From Bacillota bacterium (GTDB lineage Bacteria > Bacillota > Clostridia > Oscillospirales > Acutalibacteraceae), in assembly GCA_023390175.1 (NCBI GenBank), contig JAEWDK010000024.1, positions 310,001-374,000 on the forward strand: a stretch of 64,000 nucleotides of DNA. Reading direction: 5' to 3'. Within the stretch, counting starts at the first letter, position 1. The number at the start of each line of letters is the position of its first letter. The notes under the pieces are model-generated. The model saw only the letters and a list, made by a program, of their open reading frames with translations, ran no database searches and was not told the DNA's origin. Shown one piece after another: positions 9,484-19,299 of this stretch. Both the position numbers and the translations under genes were made by a program.

Positions 9484-9513
9484 TTTAGTATGCTAATATA
9501 ATAGCATACTAAA
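9484..9513. promoter_or_regulatory. Perfect 12-bp inverted repeat, candidate his operator
   Basis: TTTAGTATGCTA, a 6-base spacer ATATAA, then TAGCATACTAAA: both 12-base arms match exactly. It covers the -10 and the likely start point of the his promoter, where a bound repressor would block transcription. TrpR-like HisR/YerC proteins are reported to control his genes in Firmicutes; assigning this site to HisR is inference from memory, not from a motif search. Confidence 0.8.
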
Positions 9514-9527
9514 CTAAACTTTGTCAA
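9498..9527 (-). promoter_or_regulatory. his operon promoter
   Basis: On the minus strand TTGACA (9527-9522), 18 bases, then TATTAT (9503-9498). The -35 begins two bases after the polC stop codon. No terminator separates polC from this promoter, so some read-through from polC is possible. Confidence 0.75.
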
Positions 9528-9528
9528 C

Positions 9529-12500
9529 TTAAAATAAAGTCATTTGGCTGCTTTCCGGCAATCCCGCCAAAGCACCGGAAGCGGTAAGCGTTTCAATTAC
9601 AGATTTTGAAACTTTGGAACGGGTCTGCACATCATCAATTGAAATGTAGACTCCTTTATCTTTTGCAGCGGCAAGGCTGTTTGCGGCAGCTTCCCCCACA
9701 CCGGCGAGCGATGAAAACGGCAGCCTGATTTTTCCGTCCTCCACCAGATATTTTCGGGCGTCGGATTTGTAAAGGTCAACCGGAAGCACTTCAATGCCGC
9801 GTGCCAGCATTTCATTTACGATTTGGAATGTAGCGTACGCGCCCTCTTCCTTTGCGCTTGCCTCCTTGCCCTTCATGCTGATTTCATTCATGCGGCGGCG
9901 AACTGCGTCACGGCCCTGAATCACAGTCGCACCGTCAAAATCTTCGCCGCGAACGGTAAAGTACGCAGCATAGTATTCAACCGGCCTGTGCACCTTATAC
10001 CAGCCAAGCCGCAGAGTGGAAATCATGTATGCGGCCGCATGTGCTTTCGGGAACATGTATTTTATCTTCATACACGAATCAATGTACCACTGGGGAACGC
10101 CGTGTTCCTTCATCGCATTGATATGCTCCTCCGTCAGCAGCTTGGTTGCTTTGCCCTTACGTGTAATTTCCATGATTTTAAATGCCATTTTAGGCTCCAA
10201 CCCCTTAAGGAGCAGGTATGTCATAATACTGTCACGCGTTCCGATTACATCGGAAATTGTGCAGGTGCCGTTTTTGATCAAATCCTGTGCGTTGCCGAGC
10301 CAAACATCCGTGCCGTGCGACAAGCCGGAAAGCTGCAGCAGGTCGGAAAAAGTTTTTGGTTTGGAATCCATGAGCATTTGCCGAACAAAGCTTGTGCCTA
10401 CTTCCGGAAGAGAAAATGTCCCGGTCTGGGAATCGATATCCTCCGGCGTTACTCCAAGCGCTTTTGTAGAAGTAAACAGCGACATCACTTCCGGGTCGCT
10501 CATGGAAACCTTCATAACCGGAATACCGGTATAATCTTCCAAATAACGGTAAATCGTCGGAACATCATGGCCGAGCTCGTCCAGCTTGCAGATTGTGTCA
10601 TGGATGGAATGGAAGTCGAAGTGTGTGGTGATGTTATCGGAATTCTGGTCGTTTGCAGGATGCTGAACCGGGCAGAAATCGTAAATCTCCATTCCTTTTG
10701 GTACGACAACCATGCCGCCCGGATGCTGCCCCGTTGTGCGTTTGATTCCCGTGCATCCGCCGGCAAGGCGTAGTTCCTCCGCGCGGTGCATCACCATACC
10801 CTTGCTTTCGGCATATTTCTTTACAAACCCGATTGCCGTTTTATCCGCGACAGTTGCGATGGTTCCGGCTTTGAAAACATTGTCTTTGCCAAACAGTGTT
10901 TCTGTGTAGCGGTGTGCGCTGGTCTGATATTCACCGGAAAAGTTCAGGTCGATATCCGGCGTTTTATCACCGTCGAACCCCAAAAAGGTTTCGAACGGAA
11001 TGGTGTGGCCGTCGCGGTTGTAATCCGTGCCGCAGACAGGGCATTTTTTGGGCGGCAGATCAAATCCGCTGCCGTAGCTGCCGTCGGTGATAAATTCACT
11101 GTGCTTGCAGTTAGGGCAGACATAGTGCGGCGCAAGCGGATTAACTTCTGAAATACCGGACATGTTTGCAACAAAAGACGAACCAACCGAACCACGCGAG
11201 CCAACCAAATAGCCGTGTGCTTCGGAATCGGCAACCAGCTTTTGCGCGGTCATGTACAAAATTGAAAACCCGTGCTTTGTAATGGAACCAAGTTCGCGGT
11301 CAAGGCGCTGCTTTACGATATCCGGCAGCGGGTCGCCATAAATTTCTTTTGCCCTGGTCCAGGTAATACTGGTCAACTGTTCCTCCGCGCCCTCAATAAA
11401 CGGAGGGAAAGTTCCCGGCGGAATCGGGGTGATTTCCTCCACCATATCGGCAATCAGATTGGAATTTGTTACAACGACCTCATATGCCTTTTCCTTGCCC
11501 AAGTAAGAAAACTCCTCGAGCATTTCCTCCGTGGTGCGCATATAAAGCGGCGCCTGCATGTCGGCGTCTGTAAAGCCCTGCCCGGCCATGAGAATTTTTC
11601 GGTAGTCCGCGTCTTTCGGGTCCATAAAATGAACGTCGCAGGTGGCGACAACGGGCTTGTTCAGCTTTTCCCCAAGCTTAATCACCGTACGATTGAATTC
11701 GCGCAGCTTTTCTTCATCGGGTACTAAGCCTTCCCGCACCATGAACTGGTTGTTGCCAATGGGCTGAATTTCCAAATAATCGTAAAAATTTGCAATCTCA
11801 CACAGTGTTTCCCACGGCTGCGCATTGGTAATAGCCCTGAAAAGCTCCCCGGCTTCACACGCGCTGCCGATGATGAGGCCCTCGCGGTGCCGAATCAATT
11901 CTGTTTTCGGAATACGCGGATTCCTGTAAAAATAGTTCAAATGTGCTTTTGAAATCAGCTTATAAAGGTTTTTTAAACCAGCTTTATTCCTCACAAGAAT
12001 GATTTGATGGTAGGACTTCATTTTTTTCGGATCGCCGCCCGCCAGTGAAGTGTTAATGTCCATCACGGTTTTGGCCTGCGTGTCCTCATGCAGGCGGGTA
12101 AGCAGCGCAATGAAGATTTTACCCAGCACAGTGGCATCGTCGCTTGCGCGATGATGGTTGAAGGGGTCCAGTTTTAAATATTTCGCGACCGTGTCCAGTT
12201 TGCAGTTTTTAATGTCTTTCAGCATAGAACGGCACATAGGAACGGTGTCAATGTATGTATAATGGAACTCCATGCCGCTGCGCTGCGCTGCCACACGGAT
12301 AAAGGAGGTGTCAAAATCAGCGTTATGCGCCACCAGCACGGCGTCCTCACCACAGAATTGATAAAACGCCTGTATCGCCTCTTTTTCAAGGGGCGCGCCC
12401 TTTACCATTTGGTTTGTAATGCCGGTCAACTCGGTGATTTTGGGCGGAATCGGTATTTGCGGGTCAACAAAAGTATCAAAGCTGTCGATAATTTCACCAT

Positions 12501-13869
12501 TTTTAATTCTGACCGCGCCGATTTCGGTGATTCGCTCTTTGCTCGGGCTTAACCCCGTTGTCTCAATATCGAATGAAATAAATTCATCCTGAAGTGTTTT
12601 CGCGGATTCCCCTTTGACGGCAGGAATTAAATCGTTGACAAAATAGGCTTCCACCCCATAAATCACTTTGATGTTCTTATCTTTCTTCTTCAGATCATTT
12701 ACCGCATTCATTGCCTCCGGGAAGGCCTGCGCCACGCCGTGGTCAGTAATTGCGATTGCGGTCTGCCCCCAGTCGGCAGCTCGTTTGATAAGGTCGCCGG
12801 CAGGATTTACGCCGTCCATGCTGGACATATTGGTATGAAGATGAAGCTCCACCCTCTTCACTTCCGCATTGTCCTTTACTTTAATTTGTTCCGCAGTACA
12901 GATGCTTTTGGGGCGAAGAACAATTTCATGGTCATATTTATCGTATTCCACATCGCCGCGCACGACAAGCGACATTCCTTTGCTGAGCGTGTCCAGCGCT
13001 TTGCACTGTGAAACCAGTTCGATTATTTTGAGCGTCATGGAGCTTGTATAATCGGTAATATTGATTGTGATGATTTTTCTTTGCTGGTCACGGGTAATTT
13101 TCTCCTCAATGGAGAAAATTTCACCCCAGATTGTCACACTGCCGATGTCGGGAGTAACCTTACTGATTGGAATCGGCTTCGATTTTGGAGCGCGGCCATA
13201 AAGCTCACGCACACTTTCCGGAATAATCATGGGCAAAAGCGTTTCGCCGCTGCGCACACTGATGGTTTTGGGCGCTTTTTTATGGTTGATATTTGCCTCA
13301 TAGTCTTCCATGTCCTGTATTACAGCTTCCCGCTTGATTGTTTCCTGCTGCTTTTTTTGCTTTTCAATGTAAGCGGAACTTTCGCTGTCAATGGAAAGGG
13401 TTCCGTCGAATTCAACATTCATATTCACGCCGAATTCTTCACTGATCAGATTTGAAAGCAGGCGGTCAATATGGCGGGAACGCAAAAGTTCGCCCCCTCC
13501 ATGTGTGAGTGAAATAATCAATTTTCCGTTTTCAATTCGGGGTTCGGAATTTGTCAGGATTCCGTTCACGCTTGCTTCACGGCGCTTTAACTCCGTTACC
13601 AGGCTTTGGTAGTAGTCAAGGCTAAAGCTGGTGGACGGGAACTTGGGTATGATTTTCGCTTTGGAAATTTGGAGCTCCTGGCATGATGCCATGCTTTTTT
13701 CCACAGCATAAAGCACGCGGCGCTCCACCAACGATGGAAACGCCACTTCAGCCGTAATCATTCTGTTTCCGGTATCGATTTGCAGTGACGAAATAAAGCC
13801 GTCACAAACAGGCGCAGGCAGCTTTGACACTTCTATGTATGCGCTAAAAAATTCGCCAAAATTTTTCAC
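9529..13869 (-). CDS. polC: DNA polymerase III alpha subunit, PolC type
   Basis: Replicative polymerase of low-GC Gram-positives. 1446 residues in the PolC order: N-terminal region, OB-fold around 230-310, PHP domain starting at VELHLHTNMSSMDG, a DEDD 3'-5' proofreading exonuclease inserted in the PHP domain (FISFDIETTGL, then VLVAHNADFD), then the polymerase core with zinc-binding CPNCKHSEF and CPVCGTDY, and GDKTPDIDLNFSGEYQ. Start is GTG 13869, with AAAGGA about 10 bases upstream overlapping the ispG stop. An upstream ATG is out of frame. Last gene of the rpsB-polC block. Confidence 0.98.
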   Translation of the reverse strand: MKNFGEFFSAYIEVSKLPAPVCDGFISSLQIDTGNRMITAEVAFPSLVERRVLYAVEKSMASCQELQISKAKIIPKFPSTSFSLDYYQSLVTELKRREASVNGILTNSEPRIENGKLIISLTHGGGELLRSRHIDRLLSNLISEEFGVNMNVEFDGTLSIDSESSAYIEKQKKQQETIKREAVIQDMEDYEANINHKKAPKTISVRSGETLLPMIIPESVRELYGRAPKSKPIPISKVTPDIGSVTIWGEIFSIEEKITRDQQRKIITINITDYTSSMTLKIIELVSQCKALDTLSKGMSLVVRGDVEYDKYDHEIVLRPKSICTAEQIKVKDNAEVKRVELHLHTNMSSMDGVNPAGDLIKRAADWGQTAIAITDHGVAQAFPEAMNAVNDLKKKDKNIKVIYGVEAYFVNDLIPAVKGESAKTLQDEFISFDIETTGLSPSKERITEIGAVRIKNGEIIDSFDTFVDPQIPIPPKITELTGITNQMVKGAPLEKEAIQAFYQFCGEDAVLVAHNADFDTSFIRVAAQRSGMEFHYTYIDTVPMCRSMLKDIKNCKLDTVAKYLKLDPFNHHRASDDATVLGKIFIALLTRLHEDTQAKTVMDINTSLAGGDPKKMKSYHQIILVRNKAGLKNLYKLISKAHLNYFYRNPRIPKTELIRHREGLIIGSACEAGELFRAITNAQPWETLCEIANFYDYLEIQPIGNNQFMVREGLVPDEEKLREFNRTVIKLGEKLNKPVVATCDVHFMDPKDADYRKILMAGQGFTDADMQAPLYMRTTEEMLEEFSYLGKEKAYEVVVTNSNLIADMVEEITPIPPGTFPPFIEGAEEQLTSITWTRAKEIYGDPLPDIVKQRLDRELGSITKHGFSILYMTAQKLVADSEAHGYLVGSRGSVGSSFVANMSGISEVNPLAPHYVCPNCKHSEFITDGSYGSGFDLPPKKCPVCGTDYNRDGHTIPFETFLGFDGDKTPDIDLNFSGEYQTSAHRYTETLFGKDNVFKAGTIATVADKTAIGFVKKYAESKGMVMHRAEELRLAGGCTGIKRTTGQHPGGMVVVPKGMEIYDFCPVQHPANDQNSDNITTHFDFHSIHDTICKLDELGHDVPTIYRYLEDYTGIPVMKVSMSDPEVMSLFTSTKALGVTPEDIDSQTGTFSLPEVGTSFVRQMLMDSKPKTFSDLLQLSGLSHGTDVWLGNAQDLIKNGTCTISDVIGTRDSIMTYLLLKGLEPKMAFKIMEITRKGKATKLLTEEHINAMKEHGVPQWYIDSCMKIKYMFPKAHAAAYMISTLRLGWYKVHRPVEYYAAYFTVRGEDFDGATVIQGRDAVRRRMNEISMKGKEASAKEEGAYATFQIVNEMLARGIEVLPVDLYKSDARKYLVEDGKIRLPFSSLAGVGEAAANSLAAAKDKGVYISIDDVQTRSKVSKSVIETLTASGALAGLPESSQMTLF

Positions 13870-13883
13870 CGGGTATTCATCCT

Positions 13884-14927
13884 TTACAGTTTGTCTATCT
13901 CTTCCATTAAGGTCTCTATTAATTTATTTTCAGGAACTTTACGGATTATTTCTCCATTTTTGAAGACAAGGCCAACCCCATCCCCGCCAGCAATGCCAAT
14001 ATCGGCCTCACGGGCTTCCCCGGGGCCGTTCACGGCACAGCCCATGACTGCGACCTTAATATTTTTTTTGCAGCCGGAAAGCCGTTTTTCCACTTCATTC
14101 GCGATACCGATTAAATCAATCCGCGTTCTGCCGCATGTTGGGCAGGAAATAAATTGAACGCCTTCCGAGTTCAGGCCGAGCGCTTTTAAAATATCAAATC
14201 CGGCCGCCACCTCTTTTACCGGGTCGGCGGTCAATGACACCCGAATTGTATCGCCAATCCCACGCTGTAAAAGCGAGCCGATTCCGATAGCTGATTTAAT
14301 GATTCCCATGCGCTCGGTGCCGGATTCCGTTACACCAAGGTGAAGCGGATAATCGCAGCGCTCCGCCGCAAGTTCATAAGCACGAATCATTGTATCAACA
14401 TTTGAAGATTTGATGGAAAGAACGATATCGTTAAAATCGAATTTTTCAAGAAGAGAAGCATGGTACAAAGCACTTTCCACCAGCGCCTCGGGCGTGGGGC
14501 TGCCGTACTTTGTAAGAATTTCCTTCTCAAGGGAGCCGGAATTTACACCGATTCGAATCGGAATGTTTTTTGCACGGCAGGCGTCGGCGACCGCTTTTAC
14601 ACGGTCATCCGAACCAATATTACCCGGATTAATCCTTATCTTGTCGATTCCGGCTGCAACCGACTCAAGCGCAAGCCGATAGTCAAAATGGATATCTGCA
14701 ACAAGCGGAATCTGCACAGCGCTTTTAATCGCCGGTATCAGTTTTACCGCTTCCATATTGGGAATTGCAGCGCGGATAATATCACATCCCGCTTTTTCCA
14801 ACGCAACCGCCTGCCTGACGCTGCCCGCCACATCAGTGGATGGGATATTCAGCATCGACTGTACGGATATTTTTGAGCCGCCACCAATCGGCAGATTGCC
14901 GGCGAACACCGTCCTGGTTTTTTTCAT
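13884..14927 (-). CDS. ispG: 4-hydroxy-3-methylbut-2-enyl diphosphate synthase
   Basis: Iron-sulfur enzyme of the MEP isoprenoid pathway acting on cyclic MEcPP. The cluster cysteines are visible in SCPTCGRTRID and GCAVNGPGEA. 347 residues, the bacterial short form. Its start overlaps the rseP stop by one base (TAATG). Pathway partner dxr is two genes upstream, and the prenyl products feed uppS in the same block. Confidence 0.97.
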   Translation of the reverse strand: MKKTRTVFAGNLPIGGGSKISVQSMLNIPSTDVAGSVRQAVALEKAGCDIIRAAIPNMEAVKLIPAIKSAVQIPLVADIHFDYRLALESVAAGIDKIRINPGNIGSDDRVKAVADACRAKNIPIRIGVNSGSLEKEILTKYGSPTPEALVESALYHASLLEKFDFNDIVLSIKSSNVDTMIRAYELAAERCDYPLHLGVTESGTERMGIIKSAIGIGSLLQRGIGDTIRVSLTADPVKEVAAGFDILKALGLNSEGVQFISCPTCGRTRIDLIGIANEVEKRLSGCKKNIKVAVMGCAVNGPGEAREADIGIAGGDGVGLVFKNGEIIRKVPENKLIETLMEEIDKL

Positions 14928-16006
14928 TACGCACCCAGCCCTTTTCCGGTGACCAGCCTTAATATATCACTGAACGTTATAATTACCATCAGACCGATCA
15001 GTAGGCAGAAGCCCGCTGCATTTACCCAGCCTTCGTATTTGGGGTTCACCGGTTTGCGGCGGATACCCTCTACAATCAAGAAAACCAGCCTGCCGCCGTC
15101 CAGAGCCGGAAGCGGAAGAAGGTTGACAACTCCAAGATTGACCGTGATAATCATCATCATCATCAGGATATTGTTCAGCGCCGCGATAAAGCTTTGCTGC
15201 AGCCCAATGGAAGCAGCTTCGCCAATGGCGTTTGCCGCCCCGACAGGCCCCGCAACATCATTAAACCCATATTTTCCTGTTACAAGGCCAATCAGGCTGT
15301 ACCAGATCATTCTGACTGTGGAAACGGTATCCTGTACGGATTTCGCGATCAGCGTTCCAAAATTCTTCTGAATCGGCTGAACGTAGAAATCCAGCTGAAG
15401 AATATTCTTTCCGTTGACTGCTTTCGTATTAAACTTAACATCGTGAAATGTAAGCGGTTTACCCGCGCGCGAAACCTCAATATCAACCTTTGCCGGGTTC
15501 GCGGTGGCAAGCGCAAAGCTTAAATCACGATCGCCATAAACTTTATAGCCGTCAATGCTGGTAAAAACATCACCGGCTTTTAATCCGGCTGCCTGCACAG
15601 CGGAGCCTTTGGTAAATTCCGCAATTGCAGTGGAGCTGAACGCAGGCTGCTGCCCCAGGATAATCATCATGATGATTAGGCCAAGGATGATATTCATTAC
15701 CGCACCCATAATAACGACCAAAATGCGTTTCCATACAGGCTTATTATTAAATGCGCGGTCGTCACTGCTTTCTTCGTCCTCGCCTTCCATTGCACAGAAG
15801 CCGCCAATTGGGAAGGCCCGCAGCGCATATTTGGTTTCACCCTTAGTAAAATGAAAAAGCGTCGGCCCCATGCCGATGGCAAATTCATTTACGCGGATTC
15901 CGGAAAGCTTCGCGGTAAAGAAGTGACCGAACTCATGAATAAAAATGATAAAGCCAAACAGAACAATTGCAATAATAACCAATATAACCTTTGTAATGTG
16001 TATCAC
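14927..16006 (-). CDS. rseP: RIP site-2 metalloprotease RseP/RasP
   Basis: Membrane zinc protease that cuts transmembrane segments, for example of anti-sigma factors. HEFGHF active site at about residues 24-29, a central PDZ domain (AAGLKAGDVFTSIDG) and the second metal motif NLLPLPALDGG. About four membrane segments. The start is ambiguous: GTG 16006 coincides with the GAGGTG that would be its own ribosome site, while TTG 15982 follows AAAGG at 5 bases and gives a typical short N terminus of about 351 residues. Confidence 0.94.
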   Translation of the reverse strand: MIHITKVILVIIAIVLFGFIIFIHEFGHFFTAKLSGIRVNEFAIGMGPTLFHFTKGETKYALRAFPIGGFCAMEGEDEESSDDRAFNNKPVWKRILVVIMGAVMNIILGLIIMMIILGQQPAFSSTAIAEFTKGSAVQAAGLKAGDVFTSIDGYKVYGDRDLSFALATANPAKVDIEVSRAGKPLTFHDVKFNTKAVNGKNILQLDFYVQPIQKNFGTLIAKSVQDTVSTVRMIWYSLIGLVTGKYGFNDVAGPVGAANAIGEAASIGLQQSFIAALNNILMMMMIITVNLGVVNLLPLPALDGGRLVFLIVEGIRRKPVNPKYEGWVNAAGFCLLIGLMVIITFSDILRLVTGKGLGA

Positions 16007-16007
16007 C

Positions 16008-17162
16008 TCATAACTTGCCGACGGACTGCAAAACGAAATTGCGCGCAGTTTGATCGGCGTCTAAAATATCATCAACGGATGTAATCTTTGCATCCGGCTG
16101 ATTATCCATTGCCCTTTGAACAAGATTCCCGATTTCGAGGAATGAAATCTGATTTTTCAAAAACAACTGAACCGCTACTTCGTTTGCTCCGTTTGCCGCG
16201 GCGGGAGCAAGCCCCCCTCGCTCAATCGCTTTTTTACAAACACGCAGGCACTGAAAGGTTTCGTAGTCCGGTTCATAAAACGAAAGGCTGCCGTATTGAG
16301 TAAGGCTTAATTGCTTTACAGGGGACGGGAACCTTTGCGGCCAGGTAAGTGCATACTGAATCGGGATACGCATATCCGGCACGCCAAGCTGCGCAATCAC
16401 CGAATTATCTTCATATTCAATCATGGAATGAACCACGCTTTCGCGGTGAACCACAACATCGATTTGACCGGCCGGTACATCGAACAGCCAGGAGGCCTCG
16501 ATAATCTCCAGTCCTTTGTTCATCATGGTTGCCGAGTCAATGGTTACCTTTGCGCCCATATTCCAGTTTGGATGCTTCAGCGCCTGCTGCGGCGTAACAT
16601 TCTGAAGCTCCGCAATGCTTTTCCCAAAAAACGGACCGCCGGAAGCAGTCAGAATAATCCGTTTCAGCGCTTTCTTTTCCGGGCAGCCCTCAAGGCACTG
16701 AAAAACGGCAGAGTGCTCGCTGTCCACAGGAAGAATTTTCACGTGATTTTCTTTTGCGGCCCGCATTACAAGAGAACCGCCGGCAACCAGTGTTTCCTTG
16801 TTTGCAAGCGCCACATCTTTTTTCGCGGCGATGGCAGCGAGGGTCGGCGTTAACCCAACCATGCCGACAACGGAATTCAAAATCACATCCGCTTCGCTGA
16901 TTGCCGCTGCTTCGCACAGACCTTCCATCCCCTGCACAACGCGAACAGGCGTGTCGGCAACAGCAAGCTTCAGCTTTTTTGCCGCATTTAAGTCAAAAAC
17001 CGCAACTAATTGCGGTTTAAACTCTCTTATCTGATTTTCCAAAAGGGCTGTATTCGCATTTGCAGCCAAGGCGCAAACACGCAGATTCAAACCGCGCACA
17101 ACATCCAGTGTCTGAGTGCCGATTGAACCGGTTGAGCCCAAAATTGAAAGACTTCTTTTCAT
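16008..17162 (-). CDS. dxr: 1-deoxy-D-xylulose-5-phosphate reductoisomerase
   Basis: NADPH-dependent second enzyme of the MEP pathway. The Rossmann motif LGSTGSIGTQTLDVV is at the N terminus, LPVDSEHSAVFQCL in the catalytic region, and ILTASGGPF and MNKGLEIIEA follow. 384 residues. Upstream ribosome site is weak. The rseP start lies within a few bases of its stop. Confidence 0.97.
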   Translation of the reverse strand: MKRSLSILGSTGSIGTQTLDVVRGLNLRVCALAANANTALLENQIREFKPQLVAVFDLNAAKKLKLAVADTPVRVVQGMEGLCEAAAISEADVILNSVVGMVGLTPTLAAIAAKKDVALANKETLVAGGSLVMRAAKENHVKILPVDSEHSAVFQCLEGCPEKKALKRIILTASGGPFFGKSIAELQNVTPQQALKHPNWNMGAKVTIDSATMMNKGLEIIEASWLFDVPAGQIDVVVHRESVVHSMIEYEDNSVIAQLGVPDMRIPIQYALTWPQRFPSPVKQLSLTQYGSLSFYEPDYETFQCLRVCKKAIERGGLAPAAANGANEVAVQLFLKNQISFLEIGNLVQRAMDNQPDAKITSVDDILDADQTARNFVLQSVGKL

Positions 17163-17202
17163 TATTATTCACCATTTTGCTGTTTTATTGCAGCTAAGAT
17201 AA

Positions 17203-18027
17203 TTATTTTATTACGATCGGCATAATCTGAACGAGTAAGTACACGAACGGAGCCTCAAATATAACACTGTCAAAGCGGTCTAAAATACCGCCGTGGCCCG
17301 GAATAATTTCACTGAAGTCCTTAATGTGGCAGCTGCGTTTAATCAGTGAAAAGCTGAGGTCGCCCAGAATGGACATTATCGTACCGAAAACTCCGATAAT
17401 CAACAACGTAAGATAGGAAATTTTCACACTGTGCTGATAGTAAATTGCCTGAAAAAGGTACCCGAAAATGAGCATTGCGGCAATATTTAATATAAATCCG
17501 CCAATCACGCCTTCAATTGTTTTTTTGGGGCTGATATTGGGGCACAGCTTGTGTTTCCCCCAAAAGCTTCCTGCCAAAAAAGCGCCGGTGTCGGCAATCC
17601 AAGCGGATGATATTGCAATAATGACATAAAACATGCCGTGCTCTCCGCCAATATTGCGGATATTGACAATCGTTTCCAGTGCGGTAGGAATCAGGAGCGC
17701 CATACTGTAAATCACGCCGAGCTCACGAAAGGAAACAAACTGATGGTAAAAAATAAGGGCCGCAAACATGATGACCGTATAAATGAAATATGCGGCCTGC
17801 TGTGGAAAGGAAGCTCCAATAAACGGGAGTACCGCTGAGAACAGAACGCTGGGGATAAATAAAATCAAATTTTTAGACAGCCCAAGCGCAGAAATAATTT
17901 CATACACAGACAATACGGAAATGAGAGCAATCGCAATATTCAGTGCACTTGGAAAAGTGCCGTCAAACAAAACAATCGCCGCAAAGAAGAACACAATCGT
18001 AACTGCGGATGTAATTCTTTCTTTCAA
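17203..18027 (-). CDS. cdsA: Phosphatidate cytidylyltransferase
   Basis: Makes CDP-diacylglycerol from phosphatidate and CTP, the branch point for phospholipids. Multi-pass membrane protein of 274 residues with the CDS signature WGKHKLCPNISPKKTIEG in the C-terminal half. Starts at TTG 18027, directly after the uppS stop, with AGGGG 5 bases upstream. Confidence 0.95.
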   Translation of the reverse strand: MKERITSAVTIVFFFAAIVLFDGTFPSALNIAIALISVLSVYEIISALGLSKNLILFIPSVLFSAVLPFIGASFPQQAAYFIYTVIMFAALIFYHQFVSFRELGVIYSMALLIPTALETIVNIRNIGGEHGMFYVIIAISSAWIADTGAFLAGSFWGKHKLCPNISPKKTIEGVIGGFILNIAAMLIFGYLFQAIYYQHSVKISYLTLLIIGVFGTIMSILGDLSFSLIKRSCHIKDFSEIIPGHGGILDRFDSVIFEAPFVYLLVQIMPIVIK

Positions 18028-18735
18028 TTAAACCCCTCCAAAGCGCCTGCTGCGATTGGCATACTCTTTTAATGCACGGTCCAAATCCTTCGGTCTGAAA
18101 TCCGGCCAAAGAATATCCATAATGACATACTCGGAGTAAGCCGATTGCCACAGCAAAAAATTAGAAACGCGATTCTCCCCGCTTGGCCTGATAATCAAGT
18201 CCGGGTCAGGCTGCCCCGCGGTGTATAACCTTTGCTCAATGGAGGCTTCGTCAATTTGTTCCGGGGTTAATTTCCCATCTTTCACATCCTGAGCCAAAAG
18301 TCTTACCGCCCGGGTAAGTTCAGCACGCCCGCCGTAATTCAGAGCGATATTCAATACCATGCCGGTTCTGTTTTCCGAAACGCTTTCCGTTTTAGAAATC
18401 AGGTCTTGCAATTCGAGCGGGAAAGCCGCTTCGTCGCCAATAAAGCGAACCTTAATATTTTCATTTAAAAAATCACGCAGAGCATCTTCCAGATACTGCT
18501 TAAATAACCGGATTAAAGCGCCTACCTCTTCAGGCGGCCGCTTCCAGTTTTCAGTCGAAAAAGCATAAATTGTAAGATACTTAATTCCGATTGAACTGCA
18601 GTAGCGAACGATTGTTTTAAAGACGGCCGCTCCGGCGGTATGCCCCGCCGGCCTTGGCAGACCCCGTTTTTTTGCCCAGCGGCCGTTTCCGTCCATAATA
18701 ATCCCAAGATGCTCGGGCAAATAGCTTTGTTCCAT
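18028..18735 (-). CDS. uppS: Isoprenyl transferase (undecaprenyl diphosphate synthase)
   Basis: Cis-prenyltransferase building undecaprenyl diphosphate, the lipid carrier for peptidoglycan. Signature GIIMDGNGRWAKKRG near residues 11-25 with the catalytic Asp in MDGN, and IIRPSGENRVSNFLLWQ near the C terminus. 235 residues. Sits between frr and cdsA, the standard Firmicutes order. Confidence 0.97.
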   Translation of the reverse strand: MEQSYLPEHLGIIMDGNGRWAKKRGLPRPAGHTAGAAVFKTIVRYCSSIGIKYLTIYAFSTENWKRPPEEVGALIRLFKQYLEDALRDFLNENIKVRFIGDEAAFPLELQDLISKTESVSENRTGMVLNIALNYGGRAELTRAVRLLAQDVKDGKLTPEQIDEASIEQRLYTAGQPDPDLIIRPSGENRVSNFLLWQSAYSEYVIMDILWPDFRPKDLDRALKEYANRSRRFGGV

Positions 18736-18744
18736 TCTTACGAC

Positions 18745-19299
18745 CTATATCTCCATAATTTCTTTCTGTTTTCTTTCAAATATACCGTCGATTTCCTTAC
18801 AGTATTTATCGGTTAAATCCTGTGTTTTCTTTTCAGCCTGCTTTAAGTCATCCTCAGTTAATTCCGCATTTTTTTTCATTACTTTTAATTTGTCCATCGC
18901 GTCACGGCGAATATTGCGAACGGCGATTTTGCATTCTTCCGCCATCTTACTGATATCTTTTACCAAATCACGGCGTCTGTCTTCCGTAAGCTGGGGGAAT
19001 GTAAGGCGAATTACTTTTCCGTCACTTTGGGGATTAATGCCGATGTCCGAAGTTTGAATTGCTTTTTCAATCGCATGGCAAACGGACAGATCCCACGGCT
19101 GGATTGTAAGTACTCTTGCTTCGCTGACGGCAACCGCGGCAAGCTGGCTGATTGCGGTTGGCGCGCCATAATAATCCACACGAATCTTTTCCAAAACAGC
19201 CGGGTTTGCTCTGCCTGCTCTGATTGCGGCAAATTCGTCCGACAGAGCGGCAATGCTTTTCTTCATGCGTTCCTCCGCATGCGCTAAAATTTCTTTCAT
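18745..19299 (-). CDS. frr: Ribosome recycling factor
   Basis: Splits post-termination ribosomes together with EF-G. 184 residues, matching the usual 185. Typical RAGRANPAVLEKI and DMKLKVMKK-like segments are present. Start ATG 19299 overlaps the pyrH stop by one base (TAATG) and has GGAGGAG just upstream; the open frame beyond it is in pyrH. Confidence 0.97.
   Translation of the reverse strand: MKEILAHAEERMKKSIAALSDEFAAIRAGRANPAVLEKIRVDYYGAPTAISQLAAVAVSEARVLTIQPWDLSVCHAIEKAIQTSDIGINPQSDGKVIRLTFPQLTEDRRRDLVKDISKMAEECKIAVRNIRRDAMDKLKVMKKNAELTEDDLKQAEKKTQDLTDKYCKEIDGIFERKQKEIMEI

Noticed and set aside
9823..10773. Long open frame of 316 codons on the plus strand opposite polC
   Set aside because: Fully antisense to the conserved PolC polymerase region, with no ribosome site and a composition typical of a shadow frame.
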